A stretch of DNA of 64,000 bases from Gammaproteobacteria bacterium. Lineage in GTDB: Bacteria; Pseudomonadota; Gammaproteobacteria; Pseudomonadales; Azotimanducaceae. Of this stretch, positions 8,811 to 17,121 are shown piece by piece. The stretch is from assembly GCA_030425195.1 (NCBI GenBank), contig JAUIAV010000022.1:1-64000 (forward strand), in the 5' to 3' direction. The notes beneath the pieces were generated by a model. That model had not been told where the DNA came from. It ran no database searches and saw only the letters and a program-made list of their open reading frames with translations. Made by a program: the position numbers and the translations under genes. Each line of letters starts with the position of its first letter. Position 1 is the first letter of the stretch.

Positions 8811-8834
8811 TCCGCCTTCTTGCAAGGAAGGAAC

Positions 8835-9758
8835 ATGATCGAAGCAGACCAGCTGACCCGCCGTTACGGCGACTTTCTGGCGGTAGATGGCGTCAGTTTC
8901 TCCATTTCACACGGCGAAATCGTCGGGCTGCTCGGCCACAACGGCGCGGGCAAGACCACCATCATGAAGATGCTCACCGGCTATCTGGAGCCCAGTGCAG
9001 GCAGCGTGCGGGTGGACGGCGTCAGCCTCACCGATGATCCGGACCGGGTTCAGGCATCGCTCGGCTACCTGCCGGAGAATCTCCCCCTCTACCCTGAAAT
9101 GTCGGTGGCCGACTACCTGGACTACGCAGCGGAAATCCGGGGCATCGACGCACCCAGAGCCGTCCCGCGGGCCATCGAGGCCACCGAGCTCGAATCCAAA
9201 GCGCTGGACCCCATCTCGACGCTTTCCCGGGGTTTCAAGCAGCGGGTCGGCGTGGCCCAGGCGATTCTGCACGAGCCCCGGCTGCTGATTCTCGATGAGC
9301 CCACCAACGGGCTCGACCCGGGACAGACGGAGCACATGCGCTCGCTCATCGAGCGTCTGGCGGAAAACGCCACCGTGATTCTGTCGACCCACATCATGCA
9401 GGAAGTGGATGCCATCTGTGACCGGGCGATCATTCTGCGCAGCGGCTCTCTGGTGCTCGACGAGCGGCTTGCGGACCTGAAGGAAAGCAATCGCTACCGC
9501 CTGCGCAGCGCATCAGGCACATCGATGGAAGACCTGCTGTCCCCTCTGGCCGTGGTTCAACGGGTGACCCTGGAGGATGAGGGGCAATGGGAAGTGGTCG
9601 TGGTCGGTGATCTGGACGCGGCCGGCGGTGCCATCGCGTCCGCCGTGGTGGGCGCGGGCCATCCGCTCTACGAGCTCACCCTCAAGCGGCGGGATCTGGA
9701 AACCGTGTTCCGGGAAGTCAATGCGGCGCCGTCCGGGGAGGTCAGTGATGCGGCCTGA
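8835..9758 (+). CDS. ABC transporter ATP-binding protein, GldA-like
   Basis: The 307-residue ATPase has Walker A GHNGAGKTT, a signature loop in the variant form LSRGFKQRVG, Walker B LLILDEPTNGLDP and the switch histidine in STHIMQEV. A C-terminal extension of about 80 residues follows, as in GldA/CcmA-type ATPases. It should energise the permease encoded immediately downstream. The frame opens from 8790, but the Met at 8835 sits behind AAGGAAGGAAC and at the domain start. The 3' end overlaps the permease start by 11 bases. Confidence 0.93.
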   Translation: MIEADQLTRRYGDFLAVDGVSFSISHGEIVGLLGHNGAGKTTIMKMLTGYLEPSAGSVRVDGVSLTDDPDRVQASLGYLPENLPLYPEMSVADYLDYAAEIRGIDAPRAVPRAIEATELESKALDPISTLSRGFKQRVGVAQAILHEPRLLILDEPTNGLDPGQTEHMRSLIERLAENATVILSTHIMQEVDAICDRAIILRSGSLVLDERLADLKESNRYRLRSASGTSMEDLLSPLAVVQRVTLEDEGQWEVVVVGDLDAAGGAIASAVVGAGHPLYELTLKRRDLETVFREVNAAPSGEVSDAA

Positions 9759-12660
9759 CGTGGTGATGCGTATCGCGCGCAAGGAGCTGACCCTCTTTTT
9801 TGCGTCGCCCATCGGATATCTGTTCCTGCTCGTCTTCCTCGCGGTGACCCTGTTCGTCTTCTTCTGGGTGGAAGCCTTTTTCGCCCGGAACGTGGCGGAC
9901 GTGCGGCCCATGTTCGAGTGGATGCCGGTGCTGCTCATCTTCCTGTCCGCAGCCCTCACGATGCGGATGTGGAGTGAGGAGAGACGCACGGGCACGCTCG
10001 AGTTCGTGGTGACCCTGCCGGCCTCCGGCTGGGAGTTCGTGGTGGGCAAGTTTCTCGCCTGCTGGATGCTGCTGGGACTGGCGCTTGTTCTGACCCTGCC
10101 GCTCCCGGTCAGCGTTTCGCTCATTGCGGATCTGGACTGGGGGCCCGTGATAGCCGGTTACGTGGCCGCGCTCATGCTCGGTGGCGCCTACCTCGCCATC
10201 GGTCTGTTCGTCAGCGCCCGCACGGACAGTCAGATCGTCAGTCTGATCATTGCCTCTGCGGCCTGTGGGGTTTTCTATCTGATCGGCTCACCCGTGCTGA
10301 CGGACCTGGTCGGCAGCCAGTGGGCGGATCTGATGCGGTCCATGGGATCCGGTTCGCGGTTCGACGCCATCACCCGGGGGGTGCTGGATTTCCGGGATCT
10401 GTATTTCTATGCCTCTCTGCTGGTGCTCTTTCTGGCGCTGAACGTGTATGCCCTGGAAGTGCAACGCTGGGCGGCCGATGGCAGTCCGGCACATCACCGG
10501 AAGTGGAGACTGGGAACGGCCCTTCTGGTGGCCAACCTGCTCGTGGCCAACGTCTGGCTCTCGGGTTTCTCGAAGTTCCGGCTGGATATGACCGAAGGCC
10601 AGATCTACACGGTGTCCGACGCTACCCGCAATCAGCTGGCCCAGCTTCAGGAGCCCCTCACCATCCGCGGTTTCTTCAGTGCCAAGACACATCCGCTGCT
10701 GGCGCCGCTGGTGCCGCAGATGCGCGATCTCCTGGCGGAATTCGCCGTTGCAGGCGGTGACCGGGTCAACGTGGAAGTTCTGGATCCGGTTCAGAACCCG
10801 GAGCTGGAGGATGAGATCAACACCAAGTACGGCATCCGTCCGGTGCCTTTTCAGGTGGCCGACCGTTATCAGTCGAGCCTGGTGAACAGCTACTTCGACG
10901 TGCTCGTCACCTACGGCGATCAGTACGAAGTGCTCGGCTTCCGGGATCTCATCGAGGTGAAGATGGCCGACGAGTCGGACCTCGACGTGCAGCTGCGCAA
11001 CCCGGAGTTCGACGTAACCCGGGCGATCAGAAAGGTGCTGCAGGGGTTTCAGGAAGGCGGTGATCTGTTCGCCAGCCTGAACGCGCCGGTTCGTTTCGTC
11101 GGTTATATCTCTGCTGACGACGTTCTGCCGGAAGCGCTGATCGAGTACCGGCAGGTGCTCGCTGACGCACTGGACGAGATGGCGGGTGAATCGGACGGCA
11201 GGTTCACGGCACAGCTGCTGGACCCGGAAGCCGGGGACGGGGCGCTGGCGAATCAGATCGCCAGTGAGTACGGGTTTCAGCCCATGGCGGCGAGCCTGTT
11301 CGATGCGACCTCATTCTATTTCTACCTGACCCTGACGGATGGTGACACGGTGGTGCAGATACCGCTGCCGGAAGGACTTTCGGCGGAAGCCACCCGGCGC
11401 GGCGTGGAAGAGGGGCTTAAGCGCTTCGCTTCCGGTCTTCTGAAGACGGTCGCCCTGGTGGCTCCGGAAGTGAACCCCTACGCCGGCATGATGGGTCAGC
11501 CTCCCGGCGGCAATCAGTTCCGTCAGCTGACGGAGCATCTGCAGGGAGACTTCAATGTGGAGACCACTCAGCTGTCTGACGGTCGGGTGCCGGAGAGCGC
11601 GGATCTTCTGATGGTGGTGGACCCGGAAGGGCTGGACGGTAAGCAGGTCTTCGCCGTCGACCAGTTCCTCATGCGGGGCGGCACGGTGGTTCTCGCGACC
11701 TCACCGTTCAATGCATCCCTGCAGCAGCAGTCGCTGGTGGCCATGCCCAGAGAGACGGGCATGGCCGAGTGGCTGGCGCACCATGGCGTCGTCCTCGATG
11801 AACAGTTCGTGATGGACCCTCAGAATGCCGCGTTCCCGGCACCGGTGACCCGGCAGGTGGGCGGTTTCAGCTTTCAGGAGCTGGTCATGCTGGACTATCC
11901 CTATTTCGCGGATGTCCGGGACGAAGGCATCAACGACGAGGTGGGTTTCCTTTCCGGCGTGCGGCAGCTCACCCTGACCTGGCCCTCACCCGTCGACGCG
12001 ACCGTGCCGGATACCGGCGAGCGGACGCTGACCACGCTGCTGACGAGCTCCCCTGAGAGCTGGCTTTCGGATGACCTGGATGTGATGCCGCGCATCACCG
12101 AATCCGGTCTCTCGGCCTTCCAGCCGGAAGGGGAACTGGGCCCGCGACCGCTGGCAGTGATGGTGGAGGGGCGTTTCGAGTCGGCATTCGCAGGACAGAC
12201 GTCCCCGCTGCTGGCCGTTCCGGATTCCGAAGGAGAGATCGAGGACGAGCGTTCCGAAGAGGACCCGGGCGAGGAGGACAACCTGGGCGTGGTATCCAGC
12301 GTCATTGATTTCTCGCCGGAAAGCGCCCGGCTGATCGTGTTCGGATCCAACAACTTTCTGGCGGATCAGATCCTCCAGTTCATCGGGTCCGCCGAAGGCA
12401 TCATGTACATGAACACGCTGCAGATGATGGTGAACATCGTCGACTGGACGCTGGAGGATTCGAGTCTGCTCTCGATCCGGGCACGCGGACACTTCAACCG
12501 GACCCTGCCACCGCTGGACGAGTCCGCGCAGATGTTCGTGGAATCGATCAACTATCTGCTGGCCGCGCTGGGTGTGCTGGCCGTGTTCGGCGTGCACCGG
12601 CACCGCCTGGCCAGGCTGCGCGCCCGGTACACGGCCTGGATGGCGGGAGGTGCGGCATGA
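9748..12660 (+). CDS. GldF-GldG fusion: ABC-2 permease joined to a GldG-type extracytoplasmic domain
   Basis: The 970-residue protein has two parts. Residues 1 to about 250 form an ABC-2 permease with six membrane segments and the motif WSEERRTGTLE. After a further membrane segment, about 280 to 930 is a GldG-like extracytoplasmic region beginning with the conserved DMTEGQIYTVS, and the C-terminus has one more membrane helix and a basic tail. In Bacteroidetes GldF and GldG are separate. The start at 9748 has GGGGAGG seven bases upstream and overlaps the ATPase gene. An acidic low-complexity stretch (EIEDERSEEDPGEED) lies near residue 835. Confidence 0.92.
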   Translation: MRPDVVMRIARKELTLFFASPIGYLFLLVFLAVTLFVFFWVEAFFARNVADVRPMFEWMPVLLIFLSAALTMRMWSEERRTGTLEFVVTLPASGWEFVVGKFLACWMLLGLALVLTLPLPVSVSLIADLDWGPVIAGYVAALMLGGAYLAIGLFVSARTDSQIVSLIIASAACGVFYLIGSPVLTDLVGSQWADLMRSMGSGSRFDAITRGVLDFRDLYFYASLLVLFLALNVYALEVQRWAADGSPAHHRKWRLGTALLVANLLVANVWLSGFSKFRLDMTEGQIYTVSDATRNQLAQLQEPLTIRGFFSAKTHPLLAPLVPQMRDLLAEFAVAGGDRVNVEVLDPVQNPELEDEINTKYGIRPVPFQVADRYQSSLVNSYFDVLVTYGDQYEVLGFRDLIEVKMADESDLDVQLRNPEFDVTRAIRKVLQGFQEGGDLFASLNAPVRFVGYISADDVLPEALIEYRQVLADALDEMAGESDGRFTAQLLDPEAGDGALANQIASEYGFQPMAASLFDATSFYFYLTLTDGDTVVQIPLPEGLSAEATRRGVEEGLKRFASGLLKTVALVAPEVNPYAGMMGQPPGGNQFRQLTEHLQGDFNVETTQLSDGRVPESADLLMVVDPEGLDGKQVFAVDQFLMRGGTVVLATSPFNASLQQQSLVAMPRETGMAEWLAHHGVVLDEQFVMDPQNAAFPAPVTRQVGGFSFQELVMLDYPYFADVRDEGINDEVGFLSGVRQLTLTWPSPVDATVPDTGERTLTTLLTSSPESWLSDDLDVMPRITESGLSAFQPEGELGPRPLAVMVEGRFESAFAGQTSPLLAVPDSEGEIEDERSEEDPGEEDNLGVVSSVIDFSPESARLIVFGSNNFLADQILQFIGSAEGIMYMNTLQMMVNIVDWTLEDSSLLSIRARGHFNRTLPPLDESAQMFVESINYLLAALGVLAVFGVHRHRLARLRARYTAWMAGGAA

Positions 12661-13571
12661 TGAGTCGGATACCTCTGCTGACCGGGATTCTCATCGCTCA
12701 GCTCGCTCTGGTCGGCCTCATCCTGCTCGGCGGCAATGACGAGCCGTCGTCGGTCACGCTGCTCGACTTTGACGCGTCGGATGTGACGTCGCTGACCATC
12801 GAGGACGGTGACGGAAACACGGTGGACCTCTTCCGATCGGACGCAGGCTGGCGGCTGGGTGAGCTGCCCGCGGACGCGTCCAAGATTGCCGGTGTGATCG
12901 AATCCCTGGCCGGCGGCTCTGCCGGCTGGCCTGTGGCAACCAGCGAAGACAGCCAGTCCCGTTTCGAGGTTACGGCGGATGCCTTTCAGCGCCGGGTGCG
13001 CTTCGGGGGTGCCTCGGGTGAGCTGGCGGTGCTCTACATCGGGAGCTCCCCCGGTTTCCGCCGGGTGCACGCGCGCCGGGACGGGGAAGACGCGGTCTTC
13101 AGTATCGACTTCGCCGTTCACGAGCTGACCGCGGACAGAGGCGACTGGCTGAACCGGTATCTGTTCAGCGCGGAGGGCATCACCCGGGTGGTACTCCCGT
13201 CGGGTGAGGCGCTCGCCGCGGATGGCGAAGGCGGCTGGTCGATCGATGGCCGTGTGGTGGACGGCGAAGCGGCCGGGGACTTCGTTGACCGTGTCGCCCG
13301 CCTGTCCGTGCTGGGTTTTGCCGGGGACATGCCCGACGAGGGACTGGGCGAGCCGCAGATCCTCTCCGTGGAAGATGCTCTCGGCAGTCACACGCTCAGT
13401 TTCCGATTCCACGAGACCGATGATGAGTACGTGCTCACCAGCGATCGCTTCCCGGGCCGGTTCACGGTGGCAAGCTACCTGGCCGAGCAGATTCTGATTC
13501 CCGCGGATGCGCTCGAACCGGCCGCGGAGACCGGAGAGGAAGCGGTCGCGGCACCCGATGAGAACGGCTGA
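12657..13571 (+). CDS. DUF4340 domain-containing protein
   Basis: The 304-residue protein has one N-terminal membrane anchor (IPLLTGILIAQLALVGLI) followed by an extracytoplasmic domain matching DUF4340, with repeated strands such as VTSLTIEDGDGNTVDL. DUF4340 genes commonly follow gldA and gldFG homologues and are taken to be an accessory subunit of that transporter. The start overlaps the fusion gene as ATGATGA, giving a tight three-gene operon. The transported or sensed substrate is unknown. Confidence 0.88.
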   Translation: MMSRIPLLTGILIAQLALVGLILLGGNDEPSSVTLLDFDASDVTSLTIEDGDGNTVDLFRSDAGWRLGELPADASKIAGVIESLAGGSAGWPVATSEDSQSRFEVTADAFQRRVRFGGASGELAVLYIGSSPGFRRVHARRDGEDAVFSIDFAVHELTADRGDWLNRYLFSAEGITRVVLPSGEALAADGEGGWSIDGRVVDGEAAGDFVDRVARLSVLGFAGDMPDEGLGEPQILSVEDALGSHTLSFRFHETDDEYVLTSDRFPGRFTVASYLAEQILIPADALEPAAETGEEAVAAPDENG

Positions 13572-13577
13572 CGGACG

Positions 13578-15149
13578 TCAGCCGGTGGCGGAGATGTCGG
13601 CGCAGCAGACGGCATTCCGGCCGCTGTGCTTGGCCTTGTAGAGCGCCTCGTCCGCGTGATTCAGAACGTTTTCCAGATCCTGGCTGACCGCGCTGACGGT
13701 GGCCACCCCGATGCTGGCGGTGATTCTGATTCTCTGTGCCTGAGTTTCAGGATGGGTGATCCGTGCGATGGACTGACGCAGACGCTGAGCCGTTCGCACT
13801 GCGCCGGCCTGATCGGTCTCCGGTAGCAGCAGCGCGAATTCCTCGCCGCCGATGCGCGCTGCGATGTCCGTAATCCGTTTGACCCGGGTGCTCACGTCCG
13901 CTACGGCCCTGAGAATCTGATCACCGGCATAGTGCCCGCACTGGTCGTTCACCTTCTTGAAATAGTCCAGATCGAACAGCAGCACGGAAAGCTGGCTGCC
14001 GTGGCGCCTGACCCGCTCGATCTCCTCGGTCAGCCGCTGCATGAAAAAGCGCCGGTTGTGGATACCGGTGAGATAGTCGGTGTGAGCCAGGCGGACCAGC
14101 TCATCCTGGGCCTGGCGCAGATCGTGCTCCGTTTTCAGTCGATCCGTGATGTCCCGGAGTACGAGGACCACGTCCGCATCCGGATTGGTGTGGTCCAGCG
14201 AGGAAGCGCTGATGTCGTAGGAACGTCCCCGCAGCGTGGTCTCGAGCCCCTGACCATCCGGGCGGTCGAAATTCGTGAGCTCTTCCATGGAGAGCTTGGT
14301 GAAGAAGCTGGTGATGGAGCGTTCGGCCAGCTCACCCCGTGTGGTGCGCAGGATCTGCAGGGCGGATTCGTTGACGTCGATGGCCATGCCGCCGGCATTC
14401 AGCACGATGACCCCGTCCCGGAGCTGTTCCACGACCCGGTCCCGGACCACGGGTATGGTTTCCAGCACACCGTAGCGGAGCACACCGCCGTCCAGAATCA
14501 TGGCGGCGACAGCGAATCCGAGCGTGGTCATGTCGAACCAGGGGGCGGGGTTGAAGGGAGACAGGTAGAAGAGGTTTGCCGCAACCACGACCAGGGGTGC
14601 AGTGATGACGGCAACCACGGGTTTCCAGGCGCCGGTGGTGTGGCCGATGGACCAGGCCAGAATGGTGGTGGCAACCAGCAGAATGCCGTAGGAGTAGATG
14701 GCATGGACGTAGAACCAGGGTCCATGCTCCTTGACCATGCCGTACACCCCCCGGTCCCAGATGAAGTCCACCCGGGACCAGATGAGCTGATGCCAGTCGT
14801 TGGTCATGACGAGCACCAGAGTGATGGCCGGGACGATGCAGATCAGATTCAGCGCCAGCCGCGGCAGGCGCATCTGCCGGCGCGTGTAGCCCACGGCGAA
14901 GAACAGCCAGGCCACAGGCGTGAGCACGATGCCGAAGTAGGCGAACTTGGCCGCCAGCAGCTTGATGCTCGGTACGGTGAAGACGGCGCCGATGAACTGT
15001 GCGCCGGACCAGAACAGCAGTGCCGCCAGCAGGGCGAGCAGGGCCTGCATGCCCGGCACCCGCTTCATGCTGCGCGTGCGCAGGTAAGCGCCTACACACA
15101 CCAGGGCGGCAAGAAGCGGGGGGATGGACCAGATGGTTATCTGGAACAT
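13578..15149 (-). CDS. Membrane-bound diguanylate cyclase (7TM-PAS-GGDEF)
   Basis: The 523-residue protein starts with about eight hydrophobic segments resembling the histidine-kinase N-terminal 7TM sensor (residues 1-210), continues with a PAS-like domain (about 220-330) and ends with a GGDEF domain. The active-site loop is GGEEF, and RITD five residues before it is an intact inhibitory I-site, so cyclic di-GMP synthesis with product feedback is expected. The frame extends to 15227, but the Met at 15149 begins the first membrane segment. No phosphodiesterase is adjacent. Confidence 0.92.
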   Translation of the reverse strand: MFQITIWSIPPLLAALVCVGAYLRTRSMKRVPGMQALLALLAALLFWSGAQFIGAVFTVPSIKLLAAKFAYFGIVLTPVAWLFFAVGYTRRQMRLPRLALNLICIVPAITLVLVMTNDWHQLIWSRVDFIWDRGVYGMVKEHGPWFYVHAIYSYGILLVATTILAWSIGHTTGAWKPVVAVITAPLVVVAANLFYLSPFNPAPWFDMTTLGFAVAAMILDGGVLRYGVLETIPVVRDRVVEQLRDGVIVLNAGGMAIDVNESALQILRTTRGELAERSITSFFTKLSMEELTNFDRPDGQGLETTLRGRSYDISASSLDHTNPDADVVLVLRDITDRLKTEHDLRQAQDELVRLAHTDYLTGIHNRRFFMQRLTEEIERVRRHGSQLSVLLFDLDYFKKVNDQCGHYAGDQILRAVADVSTRVKRITDIAARIGGEEFALLLPETDQAGAVRTAQRLRQSIARITHPETQAQRIRITASIGVATVSAVSQDLENVLNHADEALYKAKHSGRNAVCCADISATG

Positions 15150-15294
15150 GGCAGGACGTCCACTGTCTGCATTTGGATGGCTGGTTTTTAACCGGTCTAC
15201 CTTGACCCAAGGGCCCGGGTGCCTCAATGCAGGGCATGGCGAACTGTGCGGTGGTTCACGTTTGCGCTGGTTTTAGGGACGGTGAAACGGTTAA

Positions 15295-16080
15295 ATGATC
15301 GGCCGGAACGCCGCCGGCACCATGGATAGACCCGCCAGAAACATCACTGATTTCAACACCTATCTGACCGGCCTGATGGACGGGCAGACGGGTGGTGAAC
15401 GGCCCGTGGTGGTGTTCTTCGATCTGGACAGGACGCTGATTGCCGGCTATTCGATCACGTCTCTGGCACTGGAGAAGATGTGGTCCGGCTCCCTGTCTCC
15501 CGGCCGTATTCTCCGCCACGCGAGTATCTTCCTGCACTGGGGGCTCGGCTGGTCCGACTATCATCAGCTGCTCGAGAACACCGTCGGCGCTCTGAAAGGC
15601 ATGAGTGAGGCCGAGATCGTGGATCTGGGCGAGCGCGCCTTCGAGCGCCGGATCAGGCCCATCATCTACGAGGAAGGCCGGCAGCTCATTCAGGCCCATG
15701 TGCGGCTCGGGCACGACCCGGTTCTGGTGACGTCGGCGACCCGCTACCAGGCACTCCCCATCGCCCGGGCGCTCGGCATCGAGCAGATCTACTGCACGGA
15801 GCTCGAGGTCGAGCACGGCAGGATCACGGGGAACGCAACACCCTGTTACGGGCCCGGTAAGAAGAAGGCCGCAGACGTGCACATGGGTTTCCGTGAGGCG
15901 GACCTGATGGACGCCTACTTCTACACGGACAGCTGCGAGGACCTGCCGCTGCTGGAGGAGGTGGGCCGCCCGGTGGCGGTGAACGCCAAGACGTCCCTGG
16001 CCCGGATTGCCGAAGCCCGGGGCTGGCCGCACATCCGATTCGAAACGCTCGCGCGTTCCGTGGCGGATCGGGCTGCATGA
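15295..16080 (+). CDS. HAD-IB family phosphatase
   Basis: The 261-residue HAD hydrolase has motif I FFDLDRTL near residue 41, motif II TSAT, the lysine of motif III in GPGKKKA, and motif IV TDSCEDLP. The helical cap after motif I marks subclass IB, which includes phosphoserine phosphatase-like enzymes and domains fused to acyltransferases. Here it stands alone. ATG at 15295 is used, though the Met at 15322 is possible. The stop overlaps the GST start as ATGA. The substrate is unknown. Confidence 0.9.
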   Translation: MIGRNAAGTMDRPARNITDFNTYLTGLMDGQTGGERPVVVFFDLDRTLIAGYSITSLALEKMWSGSLSPGRILRHASIFLHWGLGWSDYHQLLENTVGALKGMSEAEIVDLGERAFERRIRPIIYEEGRQLIQAHVRLGHDPVLVTSATRYQALPIARALGIEQIYCTELEVEHGRITGNATPCYGPGKKKAADVHMGFREADLMDAYFYTDSCEDLPLLEEVGRPVAVNAKTSLARIAEARGWPHIRFETLARSVADRAA

Positions 16081-16697
16081 TCGACCTCTACACCTGGCCG
16101 ACGCCGAACGGCCGCAAGGTCTCCATAGCGCTCGAGGAGCTCGGCCTGCGCTACGAGGTGCATCCGGTGAACATCGGTGAAGGCGAGCAGAACGCACCCG
16201 CCTTCCGGGCTATCAGTCCGAACGGCAAGATTCCCGCCATCGTCGATCGTGAAGCCGGCCGTGCCCTGATGGAGTCCGGTGCCATCCTGCTGTACCTGGC
16301 GGAACGGGAGAACCGGTTCCTCGGGGACGACCGCTGGCAGACTGTCGAATGGCTCATGCTGCAGATGGGCGGGATCGGTCCCATGCTCGGTCAGGCTCAT
16401 CATTTTCTGAAGTTCAACCCGGGCAAGGCGCCGTATGCGGAACTGCGGTACCGCATGGAAGCCGAACGGCTCTATGGTGTGCTGGATGCCCGCCTGGCGG
16501 ATGTGGAATACCTGGCGGGCAGCTACTCCATCGCCGACATGGCCACCTGGCCCTGGATATCCCGCTACGAGTGGCAGCAGATGGATCTCACCGCTTTTCC
16601 GAATCTGCTGCGCTGGTACCTGGCCATTGCCGATCGGGCACCCGTCCGGCGGGGCTACGACGTGCCCGGCTACGTGAACGACATCCCCCGGCCCTGA
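16077..16697 (+). CDS. Glutathione S-transferase family protein, YfcG/YghU-like
   Basis: The 206 residues have an N-terminal thioredoxin-like domain (TPNGRKVSIALEELGL, NGKIPAI, and ESGAILLYLA which binds glutathione) and an all-helical C-terminal domain with SIADMATWPW. The TPNGRK start is typical of the Nu-class YfcG/YghU disulfide-bond oxidoreductases. Length is normal. Translation is coupled to the HAD gene. A role in thiol-disulfide exchange or detoxification is inferred. Confidence 0.9.
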   Translation: MIDLYTWPTPNGRKVSIALEELGLRYEVHPVNIGEGEQNAPAFRAISPNGKIPAIVDREAGRALMESGAILLYLAERENRFLGDDRWQTVEWLMLQMGGIGPMLGQAHHFLKFNPGKAPYAELRYRMEAERLYGVLDARLADVEYLAGSYSIADMATWPWISRYEWQQMDLTAFPNLLRWYLAIADRAPVRRGYDVPGYVNDIPRP

Positions 16698-16707
16698 GCA
16701 CCGGGCG

Positions 16708-17121
16708 TCAGCGGGATGTGTCGACGGAGCGCCTCAAGCGGTTCATCAGACCTTCCGCCGCTCCAGGGGCATAGGGCTCGGGGCTGCCCGCACCCCAGAC
16801 CGGCCCGGGCCAGGCGGCATCATCCGGATGACGGCCGAGGACGTGGATGTGCAGCTGGGGTACCAGGTTGCCGAGGGCGCCCACGTTCAGCTTGGTGATT
16901 CCCGGCAGAGCCTCCAGCACCTCACTGACCTGTTCGATCTCGGCCATCAGCCGGGTCTGCTCCGTGGCGGGCAGGTGATGCCATTCCCTGAGACCGGCCC
17001 TTCGGGGTACCAGGATGCACCAGGGGAAGCGGGCGTCGTTCATGAGCAGGAGCTCGGAAAGCCCGAGACTCGCGACGGGCAGGGTATCTCGCGCCAGTCT
17101 CGGGTGCAGTTCGAAGGTCAT
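16708..17121 (-). CDS. HIT family hydrolase
   Basis: The 137-residue protein carries a histidine-triad domain with QLHIHVLGR at about residues 93-101. The first position of the triad is Gln, as in many bacterial HIT proteins, while the catalytic middle His is kept. FPWCILVPRR and LNVGALGN also match. HIT enzymes hydrolyse nucleotide phosphoramidates or dinucleoside polyphosphates. It overlaps the stop of the upstream DUF3604 gene by four bases, so the two form an operon. Confidence 0.9.
   Translation of the reverse strand: MTFELHPRLARDTLPVASLGLSELLLMNDARFPWCILVPRRAGLREWHHLPATEQTRLMAEIEQVSEVLEALPGITKLNVGALGNLVPQLHIHVLGRHPDDAAWPGPVWGAGSPEPYAPGAAEGLMNRLRRSVDTSR

Noticed and set aside
9577-9747. 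57-residue N-terminal extension of the GldF-GldG fusion
   Set aside because: It overlaps the ATPase gene in another frame and a strong ribosome site supports the start at 9748.
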